A DNA stretch of 64,000 nucleotides from Caballeronia arvi (GCF_001544695.2 NZ_FCOM02000007.1:186001-250000); one strand, 5' to 3'; counted from the stretch's first letter, positions 1-9,473 are shown. Numbers and translations are program-made. The notes: generated by a model from the sequence alone, not told the origin.

Positions 1-436
1 AGCCCTTCGAGCCGGTCTTGACCTTCTTGATCTTCTCGACCACGTCCATGCCGTCGACGACACGGCCGAACACGGTGTAGCCCCAGCCTTGCGGCGTCGG
101 CGACGAGTGGTTCAGGAAGTCGTTGTCCTTCACGTTGATGAAGAACTGCGCGGTCGCCGAATGCGGATCGTTCGTGCGCGCCATCGCGATCGTGCCCGTG
201 TCGTTCTTCAGACCGTTGTTCGCTTCGTTGTCGATCGCAGCGTCGGTTGGCTTTTGCTTCATGCCCGGCTCGAAGCCGCCGCCCTGGATCATGAAGCCGT
301 CGATCACGCGGTGGAACACGGTGTTGTCATAGTGACCCTTCTTCACATAGTTGAGAAAGTTCTCGACGGACTTCGGCGCCTTCTCGGCGTCCAGTTCGAG
401 CTTGATGACGCCGTGGTTCGTATGCAGTTCGACCAT
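1..436 (-). CDS. ppiB: Cytosolic peptidyl-prolyl cis-trans isomerase, cyclophilin type (partial, runs off the left edge)
   Basis: Cyclophilin that speeds cis-trans isomerisation of X-Pro bonds during folding in the cytoplasm. About 145 N-terminal residues are visible. They show FHRVI, MIQGGG, GTIAMAR and AQFFIN, the active-site blocks of the family, and there is no signal peptide. The ATG at 434-436 is preceded by a GGAGAG ribosome binding site and gives the usual MVELHTNHG start. It lies 88 bases after the exported paralogue, in the same direction and probably in one transcript. The C-terminus lies outside the window. Family is clear; the symbol is by similarity to short cytosolic cyclophilins. 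Confidence 0.93.
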   Translation of the reverse strand, partial: MVELHTNHGVIKLELDAEKAPKSVENFLNYVKKGHYDNTVFHRVIDGFMIQGGGFEPGMKQKPTDAAIDNEANNGLKNDTGTIAMARTNDPHSATAQFFINVKDNDFLNHSSPTPQGWGYTVFGRVVDGMDVVEKIKKVKTGSKG

Positions 437-524
437 GATGATGTTCTCTCCGGTGTGTTTGATTGAGCCGCGGCGCGAAGCTGTGCGCGCCGCGGGAGTG
501 AAGGGCGCTTCGTGTTGCTGCGTG

Positions 525-1106
525 TTACTGCGGGACCACCGTGGCCGATTCGATCACGGCCGGCTTTTGCGGAACGTTCTGCATCGGGCCGCGCGAGGTG
601 GTCGGGCTGCCTTCGATCTTCTTCACGACGTCCATGCCCGCGACGACCTTGCCGAACACCGCGTAACCGTTGCCGTCGGGGCTCGGATAGTCGAGACCCG
701 CATTATCGACCGTATTGATGAAGAACTGCGCGGTGGCCGAATTCGGGTCGCTGGTGCGCGCCATCGCGATCGTGCCCGTCATGTTCTTCAGGCCGTTCTT
801 GCTTTCGAGCGGAATCGGCGCGCGCGTCGGCTTCTCGGCGAAGCTCGTGCTGTAGCCGCCGCCCTGAATCATGAAGCCCGGAATCACGCGATGAAAGATC
901 GTGCCGCTGTATTGGCCGGACTTCACGTAATCCAGAAAGTTCGCCACGGTCTTCGGCGCCTTCTCGGGATACAGCTCGACCTTGATGTCACCTTGCGTGG
1001 TCTTGATGAGCACGACGGGGTGCGCGGCCTGCGCGTTCGGCTGGGCGAACGCGGGCGCGCTCGCGATCAGGGCAGCGCTCGAAAGCGCCAACATCAGGAA
1101 TTTCAT
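525..1106 (-). CDS. ppiA: Exported peptidyl-prolyl cis-trans isomerase, cyclophilin type
   Basis: Periplasmic cyclophilin of 193 residues. The first 21 residues form a signal peptide ending AFA before Gln-22, so it acts outside the inner membrane. The catalytic blocks FHRVI, MIQGGG, GTIAMAR and AQFFIN are intact. I chose the ATG at 1104-1106, because the longer reading from 1136 adds charged residues in front of the signal peptide. It is the tandem paralogue of the cytosolic gene just downstream and follows the TPR gene, all on the minus strand. The TPR-ppi-ppi order opposite cysS is common in Burkholderiaceae. Confidence 0.93.
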   Translation of the reverse strand: MKFLMLALSSAALIASAPAFAQPNAQAAHPVVLIKTTQGDIKVELYPEKAPKTVANFLDYVKSGQYSGTIFHRVIPGFMIQGGGYSTSFAEKPTRAPIPLESKNGLKNMTGTIAMARTSDPNSATAQFFINTVDNAGLDYPSPDGNGYAVFGKVVAGMDVVKKIEGSPTTSRGPMQNVPQKPAVIESATVVPQ

Positions 1107-1223
1107 GAAGGATCGATCCTCGTGTGGTGAATGCAATCAGTCGACCGCGACGCCAGGCGCCCGATACGGCGATGCGAGGCGACAGCTTACCGCGCGCGCA
1201 GGTCTGCGCGCTAACGGTTGCGC

Positions 1224-2171
1224 TTACGGCTGCGTTTTTGGCGCCACATAGGGCGACGTCGGCAGCGGGTTGGTCGGGCCGCCGAACGGCGAGTATTCGT
1301 CGGGCGAGGGCATCGTCCCTGTGCCCGTTCCGCTCGTTCCGTTCGTGCCGGACGCCGGCGCCCATTCGTCCGCGGCCGCGCGGGGAGCCGTCGCGGCGGG
1401 CGCGCCCGAGGCAGCATCCAGAGCGGCCGCGCGTTTCTTCGGCGGCGTGTAGATGTTCTGGATCGCCGTGATGCGCTGGCTCGTCAGCGGGCTCTTGGAG
1501 CCGAGCGATTGCGCACGCTTGTACGACTCGCTCGCGAGCCGCAGATAAAGATCGCCCAGATTGTCGTATGCGAGCGCATAGCCGGGGTTCGCCTTGACGG
1601 CGGTTTCGAGCGCGGCGCGCGCGTCCTCATAGCGTCCCTTCTTCGCATAGAGCGCGGCGAGGTTGTTGTACGGCTCGGGCAGTTCGGGGTACGTCTGCGT
1701 GAGCTCGGTGAAGGCGGCGATGGCTTCGTCGTCGCGGTTCAGGCGCGCGAGCACCGTGGCGCGCTTGAACTTCGCCTGCGCGTCGCGCGGATTGCTCGCG
1801 ATGCGCGCATCGAGTTGCGTGAGCGCGTCGGTCCATTGCTTGTTCGCGATGGCGGCATCGATTTGCGGCGTGTCGTCGCGCGTCGCGGGCGACGTCTGCG
1901 CGAACGCGGCGCCCGGCATGCCGATGCATGCGGCCAGTCCGAGCGTCGCGATGGCGAGCGTGCGTGCGGCGAATGTGTGGAGCGTGCCGGGCGCGAACCA
2001 GGAGACGGTCCCGGAGGCGGACCGGCAAGAGAGTTGCAGAGGCGTGCGCGCTTTGCGATGGATCACTTGGAATCGAGTCAATGAATGATGCAGCGAAAGA
2101 AGCCACGAGAGCGGCCGAATAGACGAAAGGGACGGTGAAAGAGACGGCGCAGGCTTCGATGCGCGACTCAT
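1224..2171 (-). CDS. Secreted TPR-repeat protein
   Basis: Tetratricopeptide protein of at most 315 residues. Helical repeats run through roughly residues 95-230, with canonical blocks such as EPYNNLAALYAKKGRYEDA and ALAYDNLGDLYLR. The C-terminal 80 residues are rich in Ala, Gly, Pro and Thr and look disordered. A hydrophobic segment ending GAAFAQ precedes the repeats and looks like a signal peptide or anchor. The start is uncertain: ATG 2169-2171 leaves about 50 unusual residues in front of that segment, GTG 2064-2066 is shorter, and neither has a clear ribosome binding site. The likely role is a periplasmic protein-interaction scaffold; the partner is unknown. Confidence 0.8.
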   Translation of the reverse strand: MSRASKPAPSLSPSLSSIRPLSWLLSLHHSLTRFQVIHRKARTPLQLSCRSASGTVSWFAPGTLHTFAARTLAIATLGLAACIGMPGAAFAQTSPATRDDTPQIDAAIANKQWTDALTQLDARIASNPRDAQAKFKRATVLARLNRDDEAIAAFTELTQTYPELPEPYNNLAALYAKKGRYEDARAALETAVKANPGYALAYDNLGDLYLRLASESYKRAQSLGSKSPLTSQRITAIQNIYTPPKKRAAALDAASGAPAATAPRAAADEWAPASGTNGTSGTGTGTMPSPDEYSPFGGPTNPLPTSPYVAPKTQP

Positions 2172-2536
2172 GAAGCGAGCAGAAACGCCCGATGCGGCAT
2201 GCTGTCCGGAAAGGCTTCCGACCGGGCGCAAAGCGCGGCATGTCATACCCGCCGCGCGGCCGCTTCGACATTTCATAGGCTCAGGTCCCGGTGTTATACT
2301 CCGACCCATTCTAACAAAAGGTCTGCACGTCCCGCGCACGCGTCTTGCGCCTGGTCTTCCAGGCACGTATCCGGCGCCGGCCCCAGACTGTCTTTCGCCA
2401 CTCGTGGCCGTCTCCGTCCTGGTCGCATGACCGTCGTGTTCGCGCTCGCGTGTGCGTCTTTCAGACTCTCGCCCGCATCGTTCACGCCGTCTGCTTTCCG
2501 GTACACGGATGCTTTCCGGCCTACGCTTCGCCTTCT
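2172..2536 (+). promoter_or_regulatory. Divergent promoter region and long cysS leader
   Basis: This 365-base gap holds no gene I can support. A sigma-70-like minus-10 TATACT lies at 2295-2300 with TTCATA 17 bases upstream at 2272-2277. If used, it leaves a leader of about 230 bases before cysS. Inside the leader is a hairpin at 2349-2364 with a six-pair stem GCCTGG/CCAGGC and a TCTT loop. Much of the leader is pyrimidine-rich. A small RNA or attenuator is possible but not shown. Confidence 0.4.
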
Positions 2537-3934
2537 ATGAATTCGCTGCGCATCTACAACACGCTCGCCCGTGACAAGCAACCCTTCACGCCGCTTCGCG
2601 AAGGCGAGGTGCGCATGTATGTCTGCGGAATCACGGTGTATGACTATTGTCACGTCGGGCATGCGCGCATGTTCGTCGTGTTCGACATCGTGCAACGATG
2701 GTTGCGCGAGTCGGGCTACAAGGTCACGTACGTGCGCAACATCACGGACATCGACGACAAGATCATTCGTCGCGCCGTCGAGAACAACGAGCCGATCAAG
2801 ACCCTCACGCATCGCTTCATCGACGCGATGCACGCCGACATGGATGCGCTCGGCGTCGCGCGCGCGGATATCGAGCCGCGCGCGACCGACTTCATCCCGC
2901 AGATGCTCGGCATGATCGATGCGTTGCACGCCAATGGCTACGCGTATCACGCGAAGGACGGCGACGTGAACTACGCTGTGCGCAAGTTCGCCGACTACGG
3001 CAAGCTGTCGGGCAAGTCGATCGAGGACTTGCGCGCGGGCGAGCGCGTCGCCGCGAACGATGCGAAGGAAGATCCGCTCGACTTCGTCCTGTGGAAGCAG
3101 GCGAAGGCCGGCGAGCCTGCCGACTCCGGCTGGGACTCGAAGTGGGGGCGCGGGCGTCCGGGCTGGCACATCGAGTGTTCCGCGATGGGCTGCACGCTGC
3201 TCGGCGAACAGTTCGACATCCACGGCGGCGGCATGGATCTGCAGTTCCCGCATCACGAGAACGAGATCGCGCAGAGCGAAGGTGCGACGGGCAAGCACTT
3301 CGTGAACTACTGGATGCACAACGGCTTCGTGCAGATCGACAGTGAAAAGATGTCGAAGTCGCTCGGCAACTTCTTCACGATCCGCGAAGTCCTTGAAAAA
3401 TTTGATGCCGAAGTCGTGCGCTTCTTTATTGCGCGGGCACACTATCGGTCGCCGCTGAATTACAGCGATGTGCATATCGACGACGCAAAGAATGCACTGA
3501 CGCGTCTATATACGGCGTTGAAGGATGTCGAGCCGGACAATCAGCAACTTGACTGGAACGAAGCGAACGCGCAGCGTTTCCAGTCAGCGATGAACGACGA
3601 CTTCAACACGCCGGTGGCCGTGTCGGTGCTGTTCGATCTCGCGAGCGAAGTGAACCGCACGCGCGATGCCGCGCTCGCTCGCCAGCTCAAGGGACTCGCG
3701 GGCGTGCTCGGTCTGCTCGGGCGCGAACCGCGCGTCTTTCTGCAGCAGGCGAGCGGCACGGGCGCGGAGCAGGGTCTCACGCCGCAAGAGATCGAAGCGA
3801 AGATCGCCGAGCGCGTCGCCGCCAAGCAGGCGAAGAACTATGCCGAAGCAGACCGGATTCGCGCCGAATTGCTCGAAGCCGGTATTGCTCTTGAAGACAA
3901 ACCGGGTGGGTCGACCGAATGGCGCCGCGTTTGA
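2537..3934 (+). CDS. cysS: Cysteinyl-tRNA synthetase
   Basis: Class I aminoacyl-tRNA synthetase that charges tRNA-Cys in the cytoplasm. At 465 residues it has normal length. The HIGH-type signature appears as HVGH near residue 37 and the KMSKS loop is intact. The zinc-site motifs CGITVYD and GWHIECSAM and the [15 protein letters not shown] block are present. The start is ATG 2537, which gives the family-typical [16 protein letters not shown]. The open frame continues upstream to 2345, but that part is arginine-rich and unlike any synthetase. It is followed after 47 bases by the alkA-like gene. Confidence 0.97.
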   Translation: MNSLRIYNTLARDKQPFTPLREGEVRMYVCGITVYDYCHVGHARMFVVFDIVQRWLRESGYKVTYVRNITDIDDKIIRRAVENNEPIKTLTHRFIDAMHADMDALGVARADIEPRATDFIPQMLGMIDALHANGYAYHAKDGDVNYAVRKFADYGKLSGKSIEDLRAGERVAANDAKEDPLDFVLWKQAKAGEPADSGWDSKWGRGRPGWHIECSAMGCTLLGEQFDIHGGGMDLQFPHHENEIAQSEGATGKHFVNYWMHNGFVQIDSEKMSKSLGNFFTIREVLEKFDAEVVRFFIARAHYRSPLNYSDVHIDDAKNALTRLYTALKDVEPDNQQLDWNEANAQRFQSAMNDDFNTPVAVSVLFDLASEVNRTRDAALARQLKGLAGVLGLLGREPRVFLQQASGTGAEQGLTPQEIEAKIAERVAAKQAKNYAEADRIRAELLEAGIALEDKPGGSTEWRRV

Positions 3935-3981
3935 GCGCGGCCATTCGAACCCTCTGATCGACTCACCAGGCAGGAGGCAAG

Positions 3982-5034
3982 ATGGCAACGGCCAGGAAGA
4001 CGCCGGTCAAACGACCCGCGTCTGTTAGCGATGCGTCGGGCGCAACGAAGCGACCGCGCAGCGCGCAAACGAAAACAACCACGCAGAAGATCGATGGCGT
4101 CGTCGCTGCGAGCGAACGCAACACCGCGGTGAAGCGCACGGGCGCGGGCGTCAAGCCCGCCCGAAGCGCCGCGCTCAAAGCCGCGAAGCCCGAGACCGCG
4201 ACGCGTCTGAACGGCGCCGCGCGCGCGGCGAAGGCAGGCACGGAAGAAGCCGAAGCGTCGCCCGTGAAGGGCAACGGCCGGGCCGTCGCCGGCGATGGCG
4301 CGAGTGCGCAGGCCATCGTTGCCGACACGCAGCAGGGCGAGGTCGTGCGCAAGTCGCGCGTCGTCACGTCGGATGCGACGGTGCCGGTGCAGATCGGCGG
4401 ACTGACGCGCGAAGTCACGCGTCCCGACTACTGGGACCGCGCGTGCGCCGATCTCATGAAGCGCGACCGCATCCTCAAGAAGCTGATTCCGAAGTTCGGC
4501 GAGATCCATCTCGTCAATCTCGGCGATCCGTTCTCCACGCTCGCGCGTTCGGTTGCCGGTCAGCAGATCTCGACCAAAGCCGCGCAGGCCATCTGGGAAC
4601 GCGTGAAGAACGCGTGCCCCGAAGTCCATCCCGCGCATTTCATCAGGCTCGGTCACGACAAGCTGCAGGCGTGCGGACTGTCGCGCCGCAAGGCCGAATA
4701 CATTCTCGATCTCGCGCAGCACTTCGAGTCGGGCGCGCTGCACGTCGATGCTTGGACATCGATGGATGACGAAGACGTGATCGCCGAGCTCACGCAGATT
4801 CGCGGCATCGGCCGATGGACGGCGGAGATGTTCCTCATCTTCAATCTGTCACGTCCGGACGTGTTGCCGCTCGACGATCTCGGTCTCATTCAGGCGATCA
4901 GCGTCAACTACTTCAGCGGCGAGCCGGTCACGCGCAGCGAAGCGCGCGAAGTCGCGGCGAACTGGGAGCCGTGGCGTACGGTCGCGACCTGGTATATGTG
5001 GCGCAGCCTCAATCCGATCCCCGCTGACCACTGA
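3982..5034 (+). CDS. alkA: DNA-3-methyladenine glycosylase II (HhH-GPD) with long basic N-terminal tail
   Basis: Base-excision repair glycosylase removing alkylated purines. The catalytic half, about residues 140-350, has the helix-hairpin-helix segment ELTQIRGIGRWTAEMF and the following LPLDDLGL. There the second Asp, residue 299, is the expected catalytic acid. No iron-sulphur cysteines follow. Residues 1 to about 130 form a low-complexity tail rich in Ala, Lys, Arg and Thr, absent from E. coli AlkA. The start is secure: an AGGAGG sequence lies at 3970-3975, seven bases before ATG. The tail probably aids DNA binding, which is inference. The symbol is by family. Confidence 0.88.
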   Translation: MATARKTPVKRPASVSDASGATKRPRSAQTKTTTQKIDGVVAASERNTAVKRTGAGVKPARSAALKAAKPETATRLNGAARAAKAGTEEAEASPVKGNGRAVAGDGASAQAIVADTQQGEVVRKSRVVTSDATVPVQIGGLTREVTRPDYWDRACADLMKRDRILKKLIPKFGEIHLVNLGDPFSTLARSVAGQQISTKAAQAIWERVKNACPEVHPAHFIRLGHDKLQACGLSRRKAEYILDLAQHFESGALHVDAWTSMDDEDVIAELTQIRGIGRWTAEMFLIFNLSRPDVLPLDDLGLIQAISVNYFSGEPVTRSEAREVAANWEPWRTVATWYMWRSLNPIPADH

Positions 5035-5080
5035 CCTGACCATTGACGTCAGCCAGCGGATTGCGGAACTATCGTTGATT

Positions 5081-5131
5081 TATAATCCATAGCTTCCGCG
5101 CGCATTGATCAGGGACGGACGCGGTTAGAAT
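5081..5131 (+). promoter_or_regulatory. Candidate accA promoter minus-10 elements
   Basis: A perfect TATAAT lies at 5081-5086 and a second minus-10-like TAGAAT at 5126-5131, both between the alkA-like stop and accA. Neither has a well-spaced minus-35: TTGCGG at 5061 is 14 bases from the first, and TTGATC at 5105 is 15 from the second. Either could start the accA transcript. Confidence 0.4.
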
Positions 5132-5163
5132 ACGCGCTGCCCGATGTTCTAGGACTCGAACAC

Positions 5164-6135
5164 ATGAAGACCACGTTTCTGGATTTCGAGCAGCCGATCG
5201 CTGAACTCGAAGCGAAGATCGAAGAACTCCGCTTCGTTCAGGACGATTCCGCTGTCGATATTTCGGAAGAAATCGACCGGCTTTCGAAGAAGAGCCAGCA
5301 ACTCACGAAGGATCTCTACGCGAATCTGTCGCCCTGGCAGGTTTCGCAAATCGCGCGTCATCCGCAGCGTCCGTACACGCTCGACTATGTGAGCGAGCTT
5401 TTCACCGACTTTCACGAACTGCATGGCGACCGCGCCTTCGCGGACGACCTCGCGATCGTCGGCGGCTTCGCGCGTTTCAACGGTCAGCCGTGCATGGTGA
5501 TCGGGCATCAGAAGGGCCGCGACACGAAGGAGCGCGCGCTGCGCAACTTCGGCATGCCGCGTCCGGAGGGGTATCGCAAGGCCGAGCGCCTGATGCGCAC
5601 CGCCGAGAAATTCAGCCTGCCGATTTTCACGTTCGTCGATACGCCGGGCGCGTACCCGGGCATCGGCGCGGAAGAGCGCGGCCAGTCGGAAGCGATCGGC
5701 CGCAATCTCTATGTGATGGCGGAACTCAAGACGCCGATCATCACGACGATCATCGGCGAGGGCGGTTCGGGCGGCGCGCTCGCGGTCGCCGTCGCGGATG
5801 TCGTGATGATGCTGCAGTTTTCCACGTACTCGGTCATCTCGCCCGAAGGCTGCGCGTCGATTCTTTGGAAGAGCGCGGCGAAGGCGCCGGAAGCGGCCGA
5901 AGCGCTGGGTCTGACCGCGCATCGGCTGAAGGCGCTCGGTCTCATCGATAAAATCGTGAACGAGCCGCTCGGCGGCGCGCATCGCGATTCGAAGGGCATG
6001 GCCGCGCTGCTGCGCCGTGCGCTCGCCGACTCGCTGCGTCAGTTCCAGGGCATGAGCGTCAACGACCTGCGCGAGCGCCGCTTCGAAAAGCTGATGGCGT
6101 ACGGCAAGTTCAAGGAATCGCTGCCGGGCGCGTAA
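5164..6135 (+). CDS. accA: Acetyl-CoA carboxylase carboxyltransferase subunit alpha
   Basis: Alpha half of the carboxyltransferase that moves CO2 from carboxybiotin to acetyl-CoA, giving malonyl-CoA for fatty-acid synthesis. It works as an alpha2beta2 complex with AccD, whose gene is not in the window. At 323 residues it has normal length. An N-terminal helical pair starts [19 protein letters not shown]. The crotonase-fold core carries [16 protein letters not shown] and [13 protein letters not shown] 5164 matches the family start, although the ribosome binding site is weak. tilS follows 30 bases downstream, probably in the same transcript. Confidence 0.97.
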   Translation: MKTTFLDFEQPIAELEAKIEELRFVQDDSAVDISEEIDRLSKKSQQLTKDLYANLSPWQVSQIARHPQRPYTLDYVSELFTDFHELHGDRAFADDLAIVGGFARFNGQPCMVIGHQKGRDTKERALRNFGMPRPEGYRKAERLMRTAEKFSLPIFTFVDTPGAYPGIGAEERGQSEAIGRNLYVMAELKTPIITTIIGEGGSGGALAVAVADVVMMLQFSTYSVISPEGCASILWKSAAKAPEAAEALGLTAHRLKALGLIDKIVNEPLGGAHRDSKGMAALLRRALADSLRQFQGMSVNDLRERRFEKLMAYGKFKESLPGA

Positions 6136-6165
6136 CCGGTTCTTTCTTCCTCATCACGAACTCTC

Positions 6166-7593
6166 GTGACATCCGATAACGAAACCCCGGCCGGCCGCCT
6201 CGTCTTCGAGGCGGTGCGCGTGGCGGTTTCGGATGCGGATCTTTCCTCCGATGCTCTTCTCGCCGTCGCACTGAGCGGCGGACTCGACTCGACCGTGCTG
6301 CTCGATGCAGCCGTGCGCTGCTTCGGCGCGCAGTGTGTCGTCGCGTTGCACATTCATCATGGGCTGAGTCCGAACGCCAACGCATGGGCCGCGCATTGCG
6401 AGCGTTTCGCGGCGTCGCTCGATGTGCGCTTCGCCGTGCGTCATGTCGATGTCGCGCGCGCGGGCGGCGAAAGTCTCGAAGCGGCGGCGCGCGATGCGCG
6501 TTATCGCGCGCTCGACGATCTCTGCGACGAGCATGGCGCGAGCGCGCTTTTGATCGCGCATCACGCCGACGATCAGGCCGAAACCGTGCTGCTGCAATTG
6601 CTGCGCGGCGCGGGCGTCGCGGGCCTCGCGGCGATGGCGCCGCAGCGGTCCGATGGCGCCGTGCCGCGTCTGCGGCCGCTCTTGCGCCTGCTGCGTGCGC
6701 AACTGGAGCAGTACGCGCACGAGCGCGACCTCGCCTGGATCGACGATGAATCCAACGGCGACACGCGCTATTCGCGCAACGCGCTGCGGCATGACGTGCT
6801 GCCGGTTCTCGCGGTGCATTTCCCCGGCTTCCGCGATGCGCTCGCGCGCACTGCATCGCACGCGGCGTCGGCGCAGCGGTTGCTGGATCAGCTCGCGCGC
6901 ATCGACTACGAGCACGTGCAGAGCGCGGGCGAAGAAGGCGCGCTCACGCTCGACGCGCTCCTCGCCCTCGACGACGAACGCGCGATCAACCTCATGCGCC
7001 ACTGGATTCGCTCGCGCGGATTGCTGGCGGCATCGACGGCGCGTATCGCCGATATGCTGCGCCAGTTGCGCGACGCCGCCGCCGCGCGCGACGGCCACGC
7101 GTTGCGCGTCGATCATGCGGGGCATTGTTTGCGCGCGTATCGCAACGTGCTGTTCTGGGAGCCGGGCGACAGCGGCGATGCGCCCGATCTCGACGAAGGC
7201 GCGCCCGCGCTCAAGGCCGCGGCAGAGCTGCAATGGCAGGGCGAAGAAGTATGGCGTCTGCCGCAGTGGCGCGGCTCGTTCGTCTTCGAGCCCGCCGATG
7301 CGGCCGCCGACGATGTGGTCGGCGAAGGCGTGCTGCGCGCGGCGCCGCTCGTCGCGCGTTCGCGTGCGGGCGGCGAGCGCATGCGCGTCGCGGGCGAAGC
7401 GCCGAGCCGCACGCTCAAGAATCTCTTTCAGGAACGCGGCGTGCCGGCCTGGAAGCGGGACGTGCCGTTGCTGTTCATCGGGGAAGCGCTGCTGTTCGTG
7501 CCGCACGTGGGCGTGAATCGCGAGGCTGCGCCGAGCGCCGCTCATGGGCCGCTGCGCCGCATTTCGTGGCGGCCTGATCTGCTGCTGGCCTGA
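6166..7593 (+). CDS. tilS: tRNA(Ile)-lysidine synthase
   Basis: ATP-dependent enzyme that changes C34 of the CAU-anticodon tRNA-Ile to lysidine, so that it reads AUA and is charged with isoleucine. At 475 residues it has the PP-loop signature SGGLDS at residues 37-42, an HIHHGLSPNA block, and HHADDQAETVLLQLLRGAG. A C-terminal TilS domain ends in VPAWKRDVPLLFI. Translation starts at GTG 6166 (MTSDNETP). The accA-tilS-lysC order is shared by many beta-proteobacteria. The protein is essential in most bacteria. Confidence 0.96.
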   Translation: MTSDNETPAGRLVFEAVRVAVSDADLSSDALLAVALSGGLDSTVLLDAAVRCFGAQCVVALHIHHGLSPNANAWAAHCERFAASLDVRFAVRHVDVARAGGESLEAAARDARYRALDDLCDEHGASALLIAHHADDQAETVLLQLLRGAGVAGLAAMAPQRSDGAVPRLRPLLRLLRAQLEQYAHERDLAWIDDESNGDTRYSRNALRHDVLPVLAVHFPGFRDALARTASHAASAQRLLDQLARIDYEHVQSAGEEGALTLDALLALDDERAINLMRHWIRSRGLLAASTARIADMLRQLRDAAAARDGHALRVDHAGHCLRAYRNVLFWEPGDSGDAPDLDEGAPALKAAAELQWQGEEVWRLPQWRGSFVFEPADAAADDVVGEGVLRAAPLVARSRAGGERMRVAGEAPSRTLKNLFQERGVPAWKRDVPLLFIGEALLFVPHVGVNREAAPSAAHGPLRRISWRPDLLLA

Positions 7594-7923
7594 TCGAAGA
7601 GAAACCGTTGTGCCGAAGCCGGTAAAATCGCCGGGGTATTCGGTAAAGGGCGCCGGCAGAGGGCACCTCATCTTGTAATTTCGGCCTCGATCGGGTACGG
7701 TTACTCGTTTCGCCCAAGCGCGTTTTTGCGCGGCATCTCCGTTCAAAAGACTCGATTTCGCCCGCAACCACGCATCCGTGCGCAGGTAAGCGAGCGCGCG
7801 GCGGGCGTGCGTCGGCGCCACTGTTCGCAGGCTTCACCATCCCCGAAGTCAGGTCGAGCGCGAGTTTCAAGCGCGGCGCTCTGAGCGCGTGAAGCGCGGT
7901 TTTCCCTCCAGTTCAAAACGCAA
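7594..7923 (+). promoter_or_regulatory. tilS-lysC spacer and lysC leader
   Basis: This is 330 bases without a supportable gene. A weak promoter candidate is TTGTAA at 7673-7678 with TACGGT 17 bases on, at 7696-7701. A minus-10-like TAAAAT lies at 7623-7628 without a good minus-35. A short hairpin GCGCT/AGCGC at 7876-7888 lies 35 bases before the lysC ATG. I looked for the conserved lysine-riboswitch layout and did not recognise it. Confidence 0.3.
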
Positions 7924-9174
7924 ATGGCACTCATCGTACACAAATACGGCGGCACTTCGATGGGCTCGGTCGAGCGCATCAAGAACGTCGCCAAGCGCGT
8001 CGCCAAATGGCACAAGGCCGGCCACAAGATGGTCGTCGTGCCCTCGGCGATGTCCGGCGAAACGAACCGCCTGCTCGGTCTCGCGAGAGACATCAAGGCC
8101 GACCCGGACCCGCGCGAACTCGACATGATTGCCTCGACCGGCGAGCAGGTGAGCGTGGGGCTTCTCGCCATCGCGCTGCACGCCGAAGGTCTCGAAGCCG
8201 TGAGTTACGCCGGCTGGCAAGTGCCGATCAAGACCGACAGCGCGTTCACGAAGGCGCGCATCAGCGAGATCGACGGCGAGCGCGTGCTGAAGGAGCTCGA
8301 CGCGGGCAAGGTCGTCGTCATCACGGGCTTTCAGGGCGTGGATCCCGAAGGTCATATCGCGACGCTCGGCCGCGGCGGCTCGGATACCTCGGCAGTGGCG
8401 ATCGCGGCGGCGATGAAGGCGGACGAATGCCTGATCTACACCGACGTCGACGGCGTCTACACGACCGACCCGCGCGTCGTCGAAGAAGCGCGCCGGCTCG
8501 ACCGCGTGACCTTCGAAGAGATGCTGGAAATGGCGAGCCTCGGCTCCAAGGTACTGCAGATCCGTTCGGTGGAATTCGCCGGCAAATATCAGGTGAAGAC
8601 GCGCGTGCTCTCCAGCCTGACCGATCCGCTGATGCCGCTCGCAGACGAGATGCACTCCGGCACGCTGATTACTTTTGAAGAAGACGAGAACATGGAAAAA
8701 GCAGTGATTTCTGGCATCGCGTTCCAGCGCGACGAAGCGCGCATCGCGGTTATGGGCGTGCCCGACAAGCCGGGCGTCGCGTATCAGATTCTCGGGCCGG
8801 TCGCCGATGCGAACATCGACATCGACATGATCATTCAGAACCAGAGCGTGAACGGAAAGACCGACTTCACGTTCACGGTCGGCCGCGGCGACTATCAGCG
8901 TGCGCTCGAAATCCTGAACAACCAGGTGAAGGGCCACGTCCAGGCGGAAACCGTGCTGGGCGATCCGAAGGTGTCGAAGGTGTCGGTGGTCGGCGTCGGC
9001 ATGCGTTCGCACGTGGGCATCGCAAGCACGATGTTCCGCACGCTGTCGGAAGAGGGCATCAACATTCAGATGATCTCGACGTCCGAAATCAAGATTTCGG
9101 TGCTGATCGACGAGAAGTACACCGAACTCGCCGTGCGCGCGCTGCACAAGGCGTTCGAGCTGGACCGCGGGTAA
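7924..9174 (+). CDS. lysC: Aspartate kinase
   Basis: Phosphorylates aspartate, the first step to lysine, threonine, methionine and diaminopimelate. It has 416 residues. The N-terminal kinase domain carries KYGGTSMGS, STGEQVS and GRGGSDTSAVA. Two C-terminal ACT-type regulatory segments start near residues 265 and 345, with motifs DKPGVAYQI and VGVGMRSHVGIAS, consistent with feedback control by end-product amino acids. Short single-domain kinases of this type are usual in beta-proteobacteria. The ATG at 7924 gives the family start ALIVHKYGG; no strong ribosome binding site is visible. Confidence 0.97.
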   Translation: MALIVHKYGGTSMGSVERIKNVAKRVAKWHKAGHKMVVVPSAMSGETNRLLGLARDIKADPDPRELDMIASTGEQVSVGLLAIALHAEGLEAVSYAGWQVPIKTDSAFTKARISEIDGERVLKELDAGKVVVITGFQGVDPEGHIATLGRGGSDTSAVAIAAAMKADECLIYTDVDGVYTTDPRVVEEARRLDRVTFEEMLEMASLGSKVLQIRSVEFAGKYQVKTRVLSSLTDPLMPLADEMHSGTLITFEEDENMEKAVISGIAFQRDEARIAVMGVPDKPGVAYQILGPVADANIDIDMIIQNQSVNGKTDFTFTVGRGDYQRALEILNNQVKGHVQAETVLGDPKVSKVSVVGVGMRSHVGIASTMFRTLSEEGINIQMISTSEIKISVLIDEKYTELAVRALHKAFELDRG

Positions 9175-9192
9175 TCGGCCGTGTCGTGACGC

Positions 9193-9233
9193 CGATGTGG
9201 AGGCTCGCGGGCGAGTTGGAGTATTCCACATCG
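9193..9233 (+). other. Two-tier stem-loop after lysC
   Basis: A perfect nine-pair stem CGATGTGGA (9193-9201) with TCCACATCG (9225-9233) encloses a smaller hairpin CTCGC/GCGAG. It begins 18 bases after the lysC stop. No T-run follows, so it is not a classical intrinsic terminator. It may stabilise the 3' end or act in Rho-dependent termination. Confidence 0.5.
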
Positions 9234-9294
9234 TTGCGGTTCGCGGAGCACGGCGGTCCGGCATTGATGATCTGAAAAAAATCGTCATGCGAAT

Positions 9295-9323
9295 TTGACC
9301 GGCGCGAGCGAACAGGCTATTAT
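9295..9323 (+). promoter_or_regulatory. Sigma-70 promoter for tRNA-Ser
   Basis: TTGACC at 9295-9300 and TATTAT at 9318-9323 are separated by exactly 17 bases. The predicted start near 9330 lies about 37 bases before the tRNA. The intervening leader forms a nine-pair stem, TCGTTGCAC 9331-9339 with GTGCAACGA 9350-9358. Confidence 0.8.
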
Positions 9324-9366
9324 CTCGATCTCGTTGCACTGCACTCCCGGTGCAACGAAAAGTTTG

Positions 9367-9459
9367 GGAGACGTGGCCGAGAGGTCGAAGGCACTCCCCT
9401 GCTAAGGGAGCATCTGGCTAAAAACTGGATCGAGGGTTCGAATCCCTCCGTCTCCGCCA
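9367..9459 (+). tRNA. tRNA-Ser, anticodon GCU
   Basis: Class II tRNA of 93 bases including an encoded CCA. The acceptor stem is GGAGACG/CGTCTCC, the anticodon stem CTCCC/GGGAG, and the loop CTGCTAA puts GCT at the anticodon. The long variable arm fits serine. The T arm is GAGGG-TTCGAAT-CCCTC. It reads AGC and AGU. An intrinsic terminator follows directly, and no integrase or attachment duplication is seen beside it. Confidence 0.97.
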
Positions 9460-9473
9460 GTTGTCGTAGAAGG

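Noticed and set aside
7594..7923. Lysine riboswitch before lysC
   Set aside because: I could not find the conserved core of the L-box; this family is not expected in beta-proteobacteria.
9367..9459. tRNA-Ser or tRNA-Leu as an integration site of a genomic island
   Set aside because: No integrase gene, no repeat of the tRNA 3' end and no change in composition next to either tRNA.
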